NCBI RefSeq assembly: GCF_012933465.1
Contig: NZ_JABBND010000003.1
Coordinates: forward strand, 62,001 to 126,000
Length of the DNA stretch: 64,000 nucleotides
DNA from: Actinomycetospora sp. TBRC 11914
GTDB taxonomy: Bacteria > Actinomycetota > Actinomycetes > Mycobacteriales > Pseudonocardiaceae
Reading direction: 5' to 3'
Below the pieces are notes generated by a model. That model ran no database searches and was not told the origin of the DNA. It saw nothing but the letters and a program-made list of their open reading frames with translations. How positions within the stretch are numbered: the stretch's first letter is position 1; the number at the start of each line of letters is the position of its first letter. The position numbers and the translations under genes are program-made. Below are positions 8,778 through 16,743 of the stretch, piece after piece.

Positions 8778-9686
8778 GTGAGCGTGCTCCACACGACGAC
8801 GACGCCCGCCGCCCGCCGTCGCGCGTTCCGCGACGGCCTGGCCTCCGACCGGCTCCTGCGCCTGCCCGGCGCGCCGAACCCGCTGGGCGCGCGGATGATC
8901 GCCGAGGCCGGGTTCGAGGGGGTCTACGTTTCGGGTGCCGTCGTGTCGGCGGATCTGGCGCTGCCCGACGTCGGGCTCACCACGCTGTCGGAGGTCGCCG
9001 CGCGCACGGCGCAGATCGCGCGGGTGACCGACCTGCCGGTGCTCGTCGACGCCGACACCGGCTTCGGCGAGCCGCTCTCCGCCGCCCGCACCGTCCAGGT
9101 GCTCGAGGACGCCGGCGCCGCCGGCTGCCACCTCGAGGACCAGGAGAACCCGAAGCGCTGCGGGCACCTCGCGGGCAAGCGGGTCCGTCCCGTCGAGGAC
9201 GTGGTGCGCATGCTGACCGCCGCCGTGCGCGGTCGTCGGGACCCGCACTTCGTCGTGTGCGCGCGCACCGACGCGGCCGCCGTCGAGGGCCTCGACGCGG
9301 CGGTGGAGCGGGCGCGGGCGTACGTCGACGCGGGCGCCGACATGGTCTTCGCCGAGGCGGTGTCCGGACCCGCCGACATCGAGCGCTTCCGCGCGGCGAT
9401 CGAGGTGCCGCTGCTGGTCAACATGACCGAGTTCGGCCGCAGCGACCTGCTGCCGGCCTCGACGCTGGCCGACCTCGGCGTCGACGTCGTGATCTATCCC
9501 GTCACGCTCTTCCGGCTCGCGATGGGGGCGGTCGCCGACGGCCTGCGCACGCTGGCGGCCGAGGGGACGCAGGCAGGGCTGGTCGAGCGGATGCAGACCC
9601 GCGCCGAGCTCTACGAGGTCCTGGGCTACGACGCGTACGCGGCGTTCGACGAGTCCGTGGCCGGGTTCCGGTCGGAGGGCACGTAG
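8778..9686 (+). CDS. prpB: methylisocitrate lyase (PrpB-like, isocitrate lyase/PEP mutase family)
   Basis: 302-residue TIM-barrel enzyme that cleaves 2-methylisocitrate to pyruvate and succinate in the methylcitrate cycle of propionate use. The Mg-binding DADTGFGE (91-98), HLEDQ (118-122) and the catalytic loop KRCGH (126-130) are all present. GTG 8778 is supported by GGAGG about 6 nt upstream. The usual prpC and prpD partners are not adjacent, so a related lyase with another 2-hydroxy substrate cannot be excluded. Confidence 0.88.
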   Translation: MSVLHTTTTPAARRRAFRDGLASDRLLRLPGAPNPLGARMIAEAGFEGVYVSGAVVSADLALPDVGLTTLSEVAARTAQIARVTDLPVLVDADTGFGEPLSAARTVQVLEDAGAAGCHLEDQENPKRCGHLAGKRVRPVEDVVRMLTAAVRGRRDPHFVVCARTDAAAVEGLDAAVERARAYVDAGADMVFAEAVSGPADIERFRAAIEVPLLVNMTEFGRSDLLPASTLADLGVDVVIYPVTLFRLAMGAVADGLRTLAAEGTQAGLVERMQTRAELYEVLGYDAYAAFDESVAGFRSEGT

Positions 9687-9878
9687 GCCGTCGGCCTCGC
9701 CGCCCTCGGGAGCCGCGACGACACAGCGCCGACGGGGTTGACCGCGCGGACGGCGTAGCGACGTCGTCGCGCGGCGCAGGTGCCGCCCGCCCTGGGACCA
9801 ACTCGGTGCCGGTGGCGCATGCGGCGCGGACGCGCTCGGGCAGCCGTGGCTCCGCGACCGCGACGATCGAGGAGAGCC

Positions 9879-11330
9879 ATGTCCGAGGACACCATCCAGG
9901 AGCAGTCCGTCTGGGAGCCGGAGGGCGACCAGGAGGGCCGGCAGGACGGGGACGGCCGGCCGAGCAGCGCCGAGGACCAGGAGCCGGATGCGGGTGGCCA
10001 CGACTCGAGCCCGGACGTCTACCTCCACGTGCCGACCCTCGAGGTCGACGAGATCGACCTCGAGGTGGAGGACCTGCGCGCGCACGTCTCGCTGCAGGCC
10101 GAGGTGCTCGACCTGGTGAAGCTGAACGTCGGCGTCGACGCCGCCCTCGGCCGCGTCAAGCTCGGCATCCGCGGGGTCAACGCGCAGGCCACGCTCAAGG
10201 TCCGGCTCGACGAGGTGGCGGGGATCGTCGGCCGGGTGCTGGACACGATCGACCGCAACCCGCAGATCCTCGAGCAGGTGACCCGAGGGCTCGGACAGGC
10301 CGCGCAGGAGGTGGGCTCGGGCGCGGGCCAGGCCGTCGAGCAGCTCGGCGGCGGGGCGGGCGACGCCGTCTCGGAGGTGGGTTCCGGGGCCGGGACCGCG
10401 GCGGGCGAGCTGGGACGTGGGGCCGCGGACGCGGTGTCCGACGTCGGCGAGGGCGCGGGCGAGGCGGTCTCCGACGTGGGGGAAGGGGCCGGCGAGACGG
10501 TCTCGGACGTCGGCGACACGGCGAGGGGGCTGACCGGCTCGGAGACGGGCGCCGGCCGGTCGTCGCAGGGTGACACCGAGGAGCAGGGCCCGGAGGTCGA
10601 CGACTCCCACGCCGACCAGGGCGCCCTGCCGACGGTGGATGCGGGCGAGGCCGACGCCGAGGGTGCGGACGAGGACCTGGACGCGGACCTGGACGCGGAG
10701 GGCTCGGACCTGGACGCGGAGGACGCGGACCTGGACGCGGAGGCGGACGCGGTCGCCGGGTCCGGCTCCGAGGACGAGCTCGACACCGCTGCGGAGGCCG
10801 ACGACTCGGACGTGGACGACACCGACGTCGATGACGCGGATGAGACCGAGGTGGAGGACGTCGACGACGATGTCGAGTCCGGCGCCGAGGACGCCGAGGA
10901 CCTGGAGGACCTGGAGGACACGGGGAACGCCGAGTCCGAGGACGCCGACGCCGACGCCGAGATCGAGGAGACGGAGGACGCGGACGCCGAGCCCGACGCC
11001 GACGAGACGGCATCCGACGAGCCCGAGCCCGACGACCCGTCGCCGTCCGATGCCGCCGAGGTCTCCGACACGCCCGCGCCCGAGGAGGAGGCCGCACCGG
11101 TCCGGAGGGCGAGCGCACGCCGCCGCCCCCAGGAGCGGGAGTCCCAGGACGCGCCGCGGGAGCGGCAGGGCCGTCGACCGGCCCGGCAGGAGACCCGCGA
11201 GACGCCAACCCGGCGCACCGGACGGCAGGAGACGCCGGAGCGGCGGACGACCGGCCGCCGACGCAGCGACCAGGACGAGGCCCCGGCCCGCCCGCGCCGC
11301 GCCCGCCGCAGCGGCACCGCCGACCGATGA
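9879..11330 (+). CDS. hypothetical protein: conserved head, seven hendecad repeats, acidic then basic disordered tail
   Basis: 483 residues, function not recognised. Residues 46-135 form a compact, hydrophobic-patterned domain (YLHVPTLEVDEIDLEVEDLR onward, ending DRNPQILEQV) that looks conserved. Residues 144-220 are seven consecutive 11-residue repeats of the form EVGSGAGxAVx, a hendecad pattern expected to make an amphipathic helix, as in LEA-type proteins and apolipoproteins. Residues about 230-405 are extremely rich in Asp/Glu/Ala (DLDAE units). Residues 408-483 are Arg-rich (RRTGRQETPERR). There is no signal peptide or transmembrane helix. ATG 9879 has GAGGAG 4-9 nt upstream. Its stop overlaps the ATG of the next small frame (ATGA). 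The charge segregation suggests a nucleic-acid- or membrane-associated, possibly condensate-forming stress protein; that is inference only. Confidence 0.8.
   Translation: MSEDTIQEQSVWEPEGDQEGRQDGDGRPSSAEDQEPDAGGHDSSPDVYLHVPTLEVDEIDLEVEDLRAHVSLQAEVLDLVKLNVGVDAALGRVKLGIRGVNAQATLKVRLDEVAGIVGRVLDTIDRNPQILEQVTRGLGQAAQEVGSGAGQAVEQLGGGAGDAVSEVGSGAGTAAGELGRGAADAVSDVGEGAGEAVSDVGEGAGETVSDVGDTARGLTGSETGAGRSSQGDTEEQGPEVDDSHADQGALPTVDAGEADAEGADEDLDADLDAEGSDLDAEDADLDAEADAVAGSGSEDELDTAAEADDSDVDDTDVDDADETEVEDVDDDVESGAEDAEDLEDLEDTGNAESEDADADAEIEETEDADAEPDADETASDEPEPDDPSPSDAAEVSDTPAPEEEAAPVRRASARRRPQERESQDAPRERQGRRPARQETRETPTRRTGRQETPERRTTGRRRSDQDEAPARPRRARRSGTADR
10308..10538 (+). repeat. seven in-frame 33-bp repeats encoding hendecads
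   Basis: Codons 144-220 of the preceding gene repeat with a period of 33 bp, each unit reading like DVGEGAGEAVS. Units 5 and 6 are nearly identical, suggesting recent duplication; the others have drifted. Confidence 0.75.
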
Positions 11331-11533
11331 GCTGGGTGTCGTTCCACAGCACCGTCGCCGCGGAGGAGATGGCGTTCGGTGAGGTCGAGGGCGACGAGAT
11401 CGTCTTCCGGGGCGACGGCGCGGAGCGGTCGTGGTCGGGCACCCGTCGTCGGAACCTCCCGGCGGCGGTCACCCCGCACACGACCCACCACGACGTCCGG
11501 ATCGACCTCGCGGTCGAGGGCGAGCTGGGGTGA
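11327..11533 (+). CDS. small hypothetical protein overlapping the previous stop
   Basis: 68-residue frame starting MSWVSFHSTVAAEEMAFG. Its ATG overlaps the TGA of the hendecad-protein gene (ATGA), an arrangement typical of translational coupling, and this is the main support. I recognise no family. The composition (charged, with no hydrophobic core beyond the first 20 residues) could equally be chance reading of downstream DNA. Confidence 0.35.
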   Translation: MSWVSFHSTVAAEEMAFGEVEGDEIVFRGDGAERSWSGTRRRNLPAAVTPHTTHHDVRIDLAVEGELG

Positions 11534-11548
11534 CCGCCCCACGAGCGT

Positions 11549-11718
11549 CGAGTGGGCTCCCATGGCTGCCACCGCAGCCCTCAGGGTCCACTCGGTCGAC
11601 CGCCCCTTGCCGCCACCACGCCGAGTGGGCCCCCACGGCTGCCACCGCAGCCCTCAGGGTCCACTCGGTCGGCCCCCGGGCCGCCACCGCCCGCGAGTGA
11701 ACCTCCACGATCCACTCG
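11549..11718. repeat. three palindromic CGAGTGG...CCACTCG units, two nearly identical
   Basis: Units at 11549-11594 and 11622-11667 are 46 bp each, differ at only two positions and share the core GGCTGCCACCGCAGCCCTCA. A shorter, diverged unit lies at 11694-11718. Spacing is 73 and 72 bp. Each begins CGAGTG and ends TCCACTCG, so each can fold as a stem-loop. They lie between the small frame and the convergent HhH-GPD gene and may terminate transcription or be REP-like elements. Confidence 0.85.
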
Positions 11719-11757
11719 GCGGAACCCCGGCCGCTGACCCGACCGGCCCCGAGCGCC

Positions 11758-12342
11758 CTACCCCTTCGCCGGGGCCTTCTCCTTCGCCGCCCGCTTCTGG
11801 GCCTGCTTGAAGTCGCGGACCTCGGCGAGGGTGGTGGGGTCGACGACGTCGGCGATGGAGCGTCGGGAGCCCTCGTCGCCGTAGGAGCCGGCGGCGTCGC
11901 GCCAGCCATCGGCCTCCAGCCCGCACTGCTTGCCCAGCAGCGCCGTGAAGATCTGCGCCTTCATCTTCCCCCAGCCGGGGAGGGCGTTCAGCCGGCGGAA
12001 GACGTCGTCGCCGTCGGCGGCCTCGGTCCAGATCCGGGTGACGTCGCCGTCGTAGTCCTCGACGATCGCCCGGCACACCGCCTGCACCCGCTCGGCCATC
12101 GACTTCGGGTACCGGTGCAGCGCGGGCGGGCCGGTGAAGGCGGCGACGAGGGCGTCGTGGTCGTAGTCGGCGATCTTCTGCGCGGTGATCTCGCCGATCC
12201 GCTCGGTGAGCAGGGCGGGGCCGGCGAACGCGCGCTCCATCGGGAACTGCTGGTCGAGCTGCATGCCGATCAGCAGCGCGAGCGGGTTCGCCGAGAGGAC
12301 CGCGTCGGCGTCCGGGTCCTGGGCCAGGGTCAGCGTCGGCAC
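11758..12342 (-). CDS. HhH-GPD-type base excision repair family protein
   Basis: 194-residue protein with a helix-hairpin-helix reading LNALPGWGKMKAQIFTALL (about residues 118-136), preceded by a helical domain beginning PLALLIGMQLDQQFPMERAF. It matches a short actinobacterial HhH-GPD family rather than full Nth, MutY or AlkA. I see no iron-sulfur cysteine loop. The tail is Lys/Ala-rich (KRAAKEKAPAKG), a plausible DNA-contacting extension. GTG 12342. It is last in a minus-strand series (hydrolase, FAD enzyme, DUF1365, GNAT, this gene) with only 10 bp to the GNAT stop. Substrate lesion unknown. Confidence 0.8.
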   Translation of the reverse strand: MPTLTLAQDPDADAVLSANPLALLIGMQLDQQFPMERAFAGPALLTERIGEITAQKIADYDHDALVAAFTGPPALHRYPKSMAERVQAVCRAIVEDYDGDVTRIWTEAADGDDVFRRLNALPGWGKMKAQIFTALLGKQCGLEADGWRDAAGSYGDEGSRRSIADVVDPTTLAEVRDFKQAQKRAAKEKAPAKG

Positions 12343-12352
12343 GGCGGTCAGC

Positions 12353-12895
12353 CTACGACGTCGCGCCGCCCACGAGGGACTTCGTGAGCACCGCGAACCG
12401 CAGGTCGGCGTCGTGGGGGAAGCCGACGCCGGGCTCCCCGTACGGGAACGGCCGGGTCTCCCCGGTGCGCGCGTAGCCGCGGCGCTCGTACCAGGCGATG
12501 AGCTCGGCGCGGCGGTCGATCACGCACATCTCCATGGTGGTCGCGCCCCCGGCCCGCGCGTGGTCCTCGGCCGCGGACAGCAGGACCGTGCCGAGCCCGG
12601 TCCCCTGGCCGTCCGGGCGCACCGCGAACATCCCGAACGACGCCGTCGGCTCGCCCGCCCGGTGGGTCACCGCGGCGCACCCGTCGTGGGCGCCGGCGAC
12701 GAGGAGCGTGATCGCGGGGTCGGCGAGGTCGGCGGCGAGCAGCTCGCGGGTGGTGCGCGGGCCCGCGATCAGCTCGGCCTCGGTGGTCCACCCGGTCCGC
12801 CCGCCCTCGCCGCGGTAGGCGGCGTGGATGAGCTCGAGCAGGGCGTCGACATCGGCGGCGACGGCGGTCCGGATCTCCAGTGCGGAAGCGGTCAC
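12353..12895 (-). CDS. GNAT family N-acetyltransferase
   Basis: 180-residue acetyl-CoA-dependent acetyltransferase. The acetyl-CoA pyrophosphate loop is seen in VRPDGQGTGLGTVLL (motif A, Q/GxxGxG/A) and motif B in IAWYERRGYARTGETRPFPYG. The GTG at 12895 overlaps the TGA of the DUF1365 gene (GTGA), indicating translational coupling. Substrate unknown. Confidence 0.85.
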   Translation of the reverse strand: MTASALEIRTAVAADVDALLELIHAAYRGEGGRTGWTTEAELIAGPRTTRELLAADLADPAITLLVAGAHDGCAAVTHRAGEPTASFGMFAVRPDGQGTGLGTVLLSAAEDHARAGGATTMEMCVIDRRAELIAWYERRGYARTGETRPFPYGEPGVGFPHDADLRFAVLTKSLVGGATS

Positions 12896-13644
12896 ACCCG
12901 CGATTCTGCGCCCCGGGCCGCGAGCTGACCCAGTCCCGGGTCGACGTCGGCGGGCGTGCGCGCGATCACCGGCAGCCCGCGGGCCCACAGCCGGATCCCG
13001 CGCCGCCGGATCGCGAGGGACACCCGCTGGGTCACCAACGGGTGCCGCAGGAGGGCCCGCACGACGGCGGCCCGGGTCGCCGGCCGTCGTCGTCCCCGCA
13101 TGGTCGCGACGAAGGCCGTCGTCAGCACGCCGGCCTCGTCGGGACGCCGCAGCACGACGGTGGCCGCGAGCGTCTCCGCCGGCTCGGGGACCCGCATCCG
13201 GTACTCGCCGTCGACCGGGAAGAACGGCGAGACGTAGAAGTCCTTGTCGACGCGCGCCCGCCCGGCGTCGTCGACGTCGAGCAGGTAGTGGTGGCGCCCG
13301 CCGTAGGTGTTGTGGACCTCGGCGACGACGGCGGTGAGCGCGCCGTCCGCGTCGTGGCACCAGTACAGGGTGATCGGGTTGAAGACGTAGCCGAGCGTGC
13401 GCGGGTGGGCGAGCATGAGCACCCGCGCCGGCCGCGGACGGCCCTCGGCGGCCAGGAACGCGTCCAGGTTCTCGCGGATCGGGCGGTCGGGGTGGCCGAG
13501 GTGGTCGGCGCCGCGGAAGGCGATGCCCGGGAACGACGGCAGGTCGTCCAGGTCGACCAGCCACAGCACCATGCGGTGGGTGAACGCGTCGTCGAGGACC
13601 TGGGAGCGCCGGTGGCCGACCGTCACGTCGTACAGCGCGGGCAC
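12892..13644 (-). CDS. DUF1365 domain protein
   Basis: 250-residue protein. The family opening ALYDVTVGHRRSQVLDDAF is followed by MVLWLVDLDDLP, HPRTLGYVFNPITLYWCHD and VHNTYGGRHHYL, all hallmarks of DUF1365. The family regularly travels with an FAD oxidoreductase and a cyclopropane-synthase-like methyltransferase and is suspected to act in fatty acid or lipid modification; the reaction is unproven. The start is uncertain. GTG 13644 gives the normal family N-terminus, but GTG 13704 overlaps the upstream TGA and would add 20 residues encoded mostly by a 53-nt repeat (13647-13699). Confidence 0.85.
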   Translation of the reverse strand: MPALYDVTVGHRRSQVLDDAFTHRMVLWLVDLDDLPSFPGIAFRGADHLGHPDRPIRENLDAFLAAEGRPRPARVLMLAHPRTLGYVFNPITLYWCHDADGALTAVVAEVHNTYGGRHHYLLDVDDAGRARVDKDFYVSPFFPVDGEYRMRVPEPAETLAATVVLRRPDEAGVLTTAFVATMRGRRRPATRAAVVRALLRHPLVTQRVSLAIRRRGIRLWARGLPVIARTPADVDPGLGQLAARGAESRV

Positions 13645-13646
13645 GT

Positions 13647-13699
13647 CGACGGTGTGGCTTTCCGGACGTCCAGTGTCTGCGATGCGACACCGCTGACGT
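13647..13699 (-). repeat. 53-nt dispersed repeat, copy A
   Basis: On the minus strand it reads GTCAGCGGTGTCGCATCGC, then GACACTGGACGTCCGGAAA, then GCCACACCGTCG. It matches copy C (40934-40986) at 48 of 53 positions. It lies between the FAD oxidoreductase stop and the likely DUF1365 start, ending 2 nt before the GTG at 13644. Confidence 0.9.
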
Positions 13700-13700
13700 G

Positions 13701-14957
13701 TCACCAGGTCACCCCGAGCGACGCCGCCGCCCGCACCCCCGACGCGCACCCGTCCTCGTGGAACCCCCACCCGTGGTACGCCCCGGCGAACGCCACCCGG
13801 CCGTCGTTCAGCTCCGGCAGCCGGCGCTGCGCCGCCACCGAGGCCGGCGTGTAGGCGGGGTGCTCGTAGTCCATGCGCGCGATCACCCTCGCGGGGTCCA
13901 CCCGGTCGGTCGCGTTCAGCGTGACGACGTAGGTCTCGTCGCCGGGCAGCCGCATGAGCCGGGTCATGTCGTAGCTGACGAGCACGCGGTCGTCGTCGGG
14001 GACGCGCAGCAGGTTCCACGACGCCCGGGCGTCGGCCGCCCGGGGCAGCACCGAGGTGTCGGTGTGCAGCCAGGTCTCGTTCGCCGAGTAGGTGAACGCG
14101 CCCAGCAGCTCGCGCTCGGCGACGGTGGGCGCCGCCAGCTGCGAGAGCGCCGTCGGCGCGTGGGTGGCGACGACGACCCGGTCGAACCGGTGGGCGACGT
14201 CGGCGTCGTCGCGGACCTCGATCCCCTCGGCGTCGCGCACCACGGCCCGCACCGGCGTCGACACCTCCACCGCCGACAGCCCCTTCACCACGCGCTCCAC
14301 GTAGCGGGCCGACCCGCCGACCACCGTGCGCCACTGGTGCGAGCCCCCGACCGAGAGCAGCCCGTGGTTGGCCAGGAAGGCGAACAGGTAGCGCGCCGGG
14401 TACTGCATGGACAGCGCCGCCCCGGACGACCAGACCGCCGAGACCACCGGGACGGCGAAGGTGTCGACGAAGTGGCGCGAGAACCGGTGCCGGCGCAGGA
14501 ACTCGCCGAGCGTGACCTCGTCGTCGAGATCGCCCTCGGCGAGCACCCGCCGCGCCGCCCGGTGGAAGCGCAGCACCTCGGCGAGCATCGCCAGGTGCCG
14601 CGGGTTCGCGAGGTTCCGGCGCTGCGCGAACAGCCCGGCCGCCCCGCGCGCCCCGGCGTACTCCAGCCCCGTCGCGGTGTCGCGCACGCTCATCGACATC
14701 TCGGAGTCCTGGGTCGCGACGCCGAGCTCGCCGAACAGCCGGATCAGGTGCGGGTAGGTCGCCTCGTTGTGGACGATGAACCCGGAGTCGACGTTGACGG
14801 TCCCGCCGGTCGCCGTGGGCACCGCGTGCGTGTGAGCGTGGCCGCCGAGGCGGTCCTCGGCCTCGAACAGCGTGACGTCGCACTCGCGCTGCAGCACGTA
14901 GGCGGCGGTGAGGCCGGAGACGCCCGCCCCGACGACGGCGACACGGTCACGAGGCAC
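13701..14957 (-). CDS. FAD-dependent amine-oxidase-type oxidoreductase
   Basis: 418-residue flavoprotein. The dinucleotide-binding VVGAGVSGLTAAYVL is at residues 8-22, followed by the RLGGHAHTH and GTVNVDSGFIVHN motifs; the C-terminal FAD contact FAGAYHGWGFHEDGCASG is intact. This branch accompanies DUF1365 and CFA-like methyltransferases in many bacteria and is related to proteins needed for unusual (methylated or furan) fatty acids. I infer a lipid desaturation or oxidation role. The start is the ATG at 14957, 39 bp after the upstream hydrolase stop on the same strand. Confidence 0.88.
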   Translation of the reverse strand: MPRDRVAVVGAGVSGLTAAYVLQRECDVTLFEAEDRLGGHAHTHAVPTATGGTVNVDSGFIVHNEATYPHLIRLFGELGVATQDSEMSMSVRDTATGLEYAGARGAAGLFAQRRNLANPRHLAMLAEVLRFHRAARRVLAEGDLDDEVTLGEFLRRHRFSRHFVDTFAVPVVSAVWSSGAALSMQYPARYLFAFLANHGLLSVGGSHQWRTVVGGSARYVERVVKGLSAVEVSTPVRAVVRDAEGIEVRDDADVAHRFDRVVVATHAPTALSQLAAPTVAERELLGAFTYSANETWLHTDTSVLPRAADARASWNLLRVPDDDRVLVSYDMTRLMRLPGDETYVVTLNATDRVDPARVIARMDYEHPAYTPASVAAQRRLPELNDGRVAFAGAYHGWGFHEDGCASGVRAAASLGVTW

Positions 14958-14996
14958 GGGCTGCTCCTGGGGTGCGGGCCGACAGCACGGCCGGGT

Positions 14997-15728
14997 TCAC
15001 AGCGGCACCGACAGGCCCTCGGGGGCGCCGGCCGCCATGGCGTTCGCGACGGCATCCTCGAACGGTTCGAGGCCGAGCGCACCCAGCGTGAACCGGGCGA
15101 CGAGCCGGTGCCACTCCCCCGCGCGGCGCAGCATCGCGTGGCCGTCCCCGTGGACGTCGAAGCGGGCGACGCGGTCGCTGATCCGCGCCACCCGGTCGGC
15201 GAACGCCAGCGACGCCCGCGGGTCGGTCATCCGCTCGCGGTCGCCGTGCGCGATCAGCAGCGTCTGCCCGGCGAGGTGCTCGGTGGGCTCGCCCGGGCCG
15301 ATCCACGGCGCGAGGGCCGCGACCCCGACGACGTTCGGGTCCCCGCCCACCCGCAGCGCCGCGCGGGCGCCCATGGAGTGGCCGACGAGGACGACCGGGA
15401 CGTCGTCGCCGTGCCGCCGGCGGACGTCGTCGAGGGCCCAGCGGGCGTCGCGCACGGGGTCCAACTGCGGCTCGTTCCACCCCCGCACCCGGTAGCGCAG
15501 CAGCGCCGTCTCCACCCCGCGCGACGCCCCGGCGCGGGCGATCGCCTGCCCGAACGGCACCATCCGCACGTGGGAGAGCAGGAAGCCCCCGGCCGCCTGC
15601 TGCCCGTCGGGCCGGCCGCCGTGCAGGACGAGCGCGACGCCGCCGGCGCCGCTGCCGTGCGGGGAGGCCGGTTCGAGGCGGGGCAGGGTGGACGCACCAC
15701 GCGTCGGGGACGAGGTCACCCCATCCAT
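14997..15728 (-). CDS. alpha/beta-hydrolase
   Basis: 243 residues with nucleophile elbow GHSMG, preceded by VPVVLV, an acid residue in LLIAHGDRERM and a histidine in GDGHAML, i.e. a complete Ser-Asp-His triad order. The oxyanion-side HGG motif (LVLHGGRPDG) is near residue 35. It is a cytosolic esterase or lipase of unknown substrate. ATG 15728 is chosen because the residues before it lack family resemblance. As first gene of the FAD/DUF1365 series, it may hydrolyse a lipid or ester. Confidence 0.85.
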   Translation of the reverse strand: MDGVTSSPTRGASTLPRLEPASPHGSGAGGVALVLHGGRPDGQQAAGGFLLSHVRMVPFGQAIARAGASRGVETALLRYRVRGWNEPQLDPVRDARWALDDVRRRHGDDVPVVLVGHSMGARAALRVGGDPNVVGVAALAPWIGPGEPTEHLAGQTLLIAHGDRERMTDPRASLAFADRVARISDRVARFDVHGDGHAMLRRAGEWHRLVARFTLGALGLEPFEDAVANAMAAGAPEGLSVPL

Positions 15729-15847
15729 CCTGCAACCGGATCCGCGCCGACGGCGGGTGGTGAGGGTCGCTGAACCACCGAGGTCACATCGACGAACGCC
15801 CCCCGACACCCGCCGACTCCGGGCCCCGACCCGGGAAGGGACCACAC

Positions 15848-16309
15848 ATGAAGGCCGGCGACCTCGCCCCCGACTTCACCCTCGCCGACGACCAGGGCCG
15901 CGAGCGCACCCTCTCGGGTCTGCTCGCCGACGGGCCGGTGGTGCTGTTCTTCTACCCGCTCGCCTCCTCGGGCGGCTGCACCCAGGAGAGCTGCCACTTC
16001 CGCGACCTGGCCGGCGAGTTCGCCGCGGTGGGTGCGCAGCGGGTCGGCATCAGCGCCGACTCCGTCGAGAAGCAGCACACGTTCTCGGTGAACAACTCGT
16101 TCGACTACCCGCTGCTCTCCGACCCGGGCGGCGCCGTCGCCAAGCAGTTCGACGCGAAGCGGTCCTGGTTGCCGGTGCTGCCGATCAAGCGGAAGACGTT
16201 CGTCATCGACACCGACCGGCGCGTGCTCGAGGTGATCACCGGCGAGATGCGCTTCGACGAGCACGCGGACTCGGCGCTGGCCGTGCTCCGCAAGCGCGCC
16301 GAGGCCTGA
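15848..16309 (+). CDS. peroxiredoxin (BCP/PrxQ type)
   Basis: 153-residue thiol peroxidase reducing hydrogen peroxide and organic hydroperoxides. Peroxidatic and resolving cysteines are five residues apart in GGCTQESCHF, the BCP/PrxQ arrangement; the preceding Thr of the usual PxxxTxxC motif is replaced (PLASSGGC). ATG 15848 follows GGGAAGGG. It is convergent with the PPOX gene. Confidence 0.9.
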   Translation: MKAGDLAPDFTLADDQGRERTLSGLLADGPVVLFFYPLASSGGCTQESCHFRDLAGEFAAVGAQRVGISADSVEKQHTFSVNNSFDYPLLSDPGGAVAKQFDAKRSWLPVLPIKRKTFVIDTDRRVLEVITGEMRFDEHADSALAVLRKRAEA

Positions 16310-16324
16310 GCCGACGGCCGGGCC

Positions 16325-16729
16325 TCACCACTCCGGCGTGTGGGCGAAGGAGTCGACGGCGATCCGGATGATCAGCCGGGCGCCGTTGCCGCCCCCGAAG
16401 TTCGGGTAGGGACGGCCGAGGTAGCGCTGCGAGAGCTCCTCGATGTGCTCCGCACCGCCCTCGGTCGTCGTCTCCACCACGTGGCCCCGCAGGCCCCAGT
16501 AGCGCGCGGGCTGGTCGGGGTCGACGACGTTCACGGCCACCCGCGGGTCCCGCGCGACGTTGCGCGCCTTCTGCATCCCCTCGACGACGTTGACGACGAC
16601 GTGCTCGCCGTCGGTGTCCACCCAGGTCTCGGTCAGCTGCGGTGACCCGTCGGGCATCACGGTCGCGACGAAGCAGGGGGCGGGGCGGCGCAGCAGGGCG
16701 GCGAGGTCGTCGGGGAGCGGCTCGGTCAC
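16325..16729 (-). CDS. PPOX-class flavin/F420-dependent oxidoreductase
   Basis: 134-residue split-beta-barrel protein. CFVATVMPDGSPQLTETWVD is the typical start of the pyridoxamine-phosphate-oxidase fold, and KARNVARDPRVAVNVVD the second signature. Actinobacterial members this short usually bind F420 or FMN. The GTG at 16729 has GAGGAGG 9 nt upstream. It follows the DUF1295 gene by 14 bp in the same operon as the CFA-like methyltransferase, so it may supply a reduction step in lipid modification; that is inference. Confidence 0.85.
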   Translation of the reverse strand: MTEPLPDDLAALLRRPAPCFVATVMPDGSPQLTETWVDTDGEHVVVNVVEGMQKARNVARDPRVAVNVVDPDQPARYWGLRGHVVETTTEGGAEHIEELSQRYLGRPYPNFGGGNGARLIIRIAVDSFAHTPEW

Positions 16730-16743
16730 GGGGGTGGTCCTCC

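Noticed and set aside
10660-10760. GACCTGGACGCGG repeats that could suggest a CRISPR or satellite array
   Set aside because: They are in-frame codons for DLDAE units of the acidic tail, with no spacer-repeat structure.
10019-11572. 517-residue antisense frame rich in Ser and Arg across the acidic-tail gene
   Set aside because: It is the mirror of the Asp/Glu/Ala codon bias on the plus strand, with no domain, ribosome site or plausible start.
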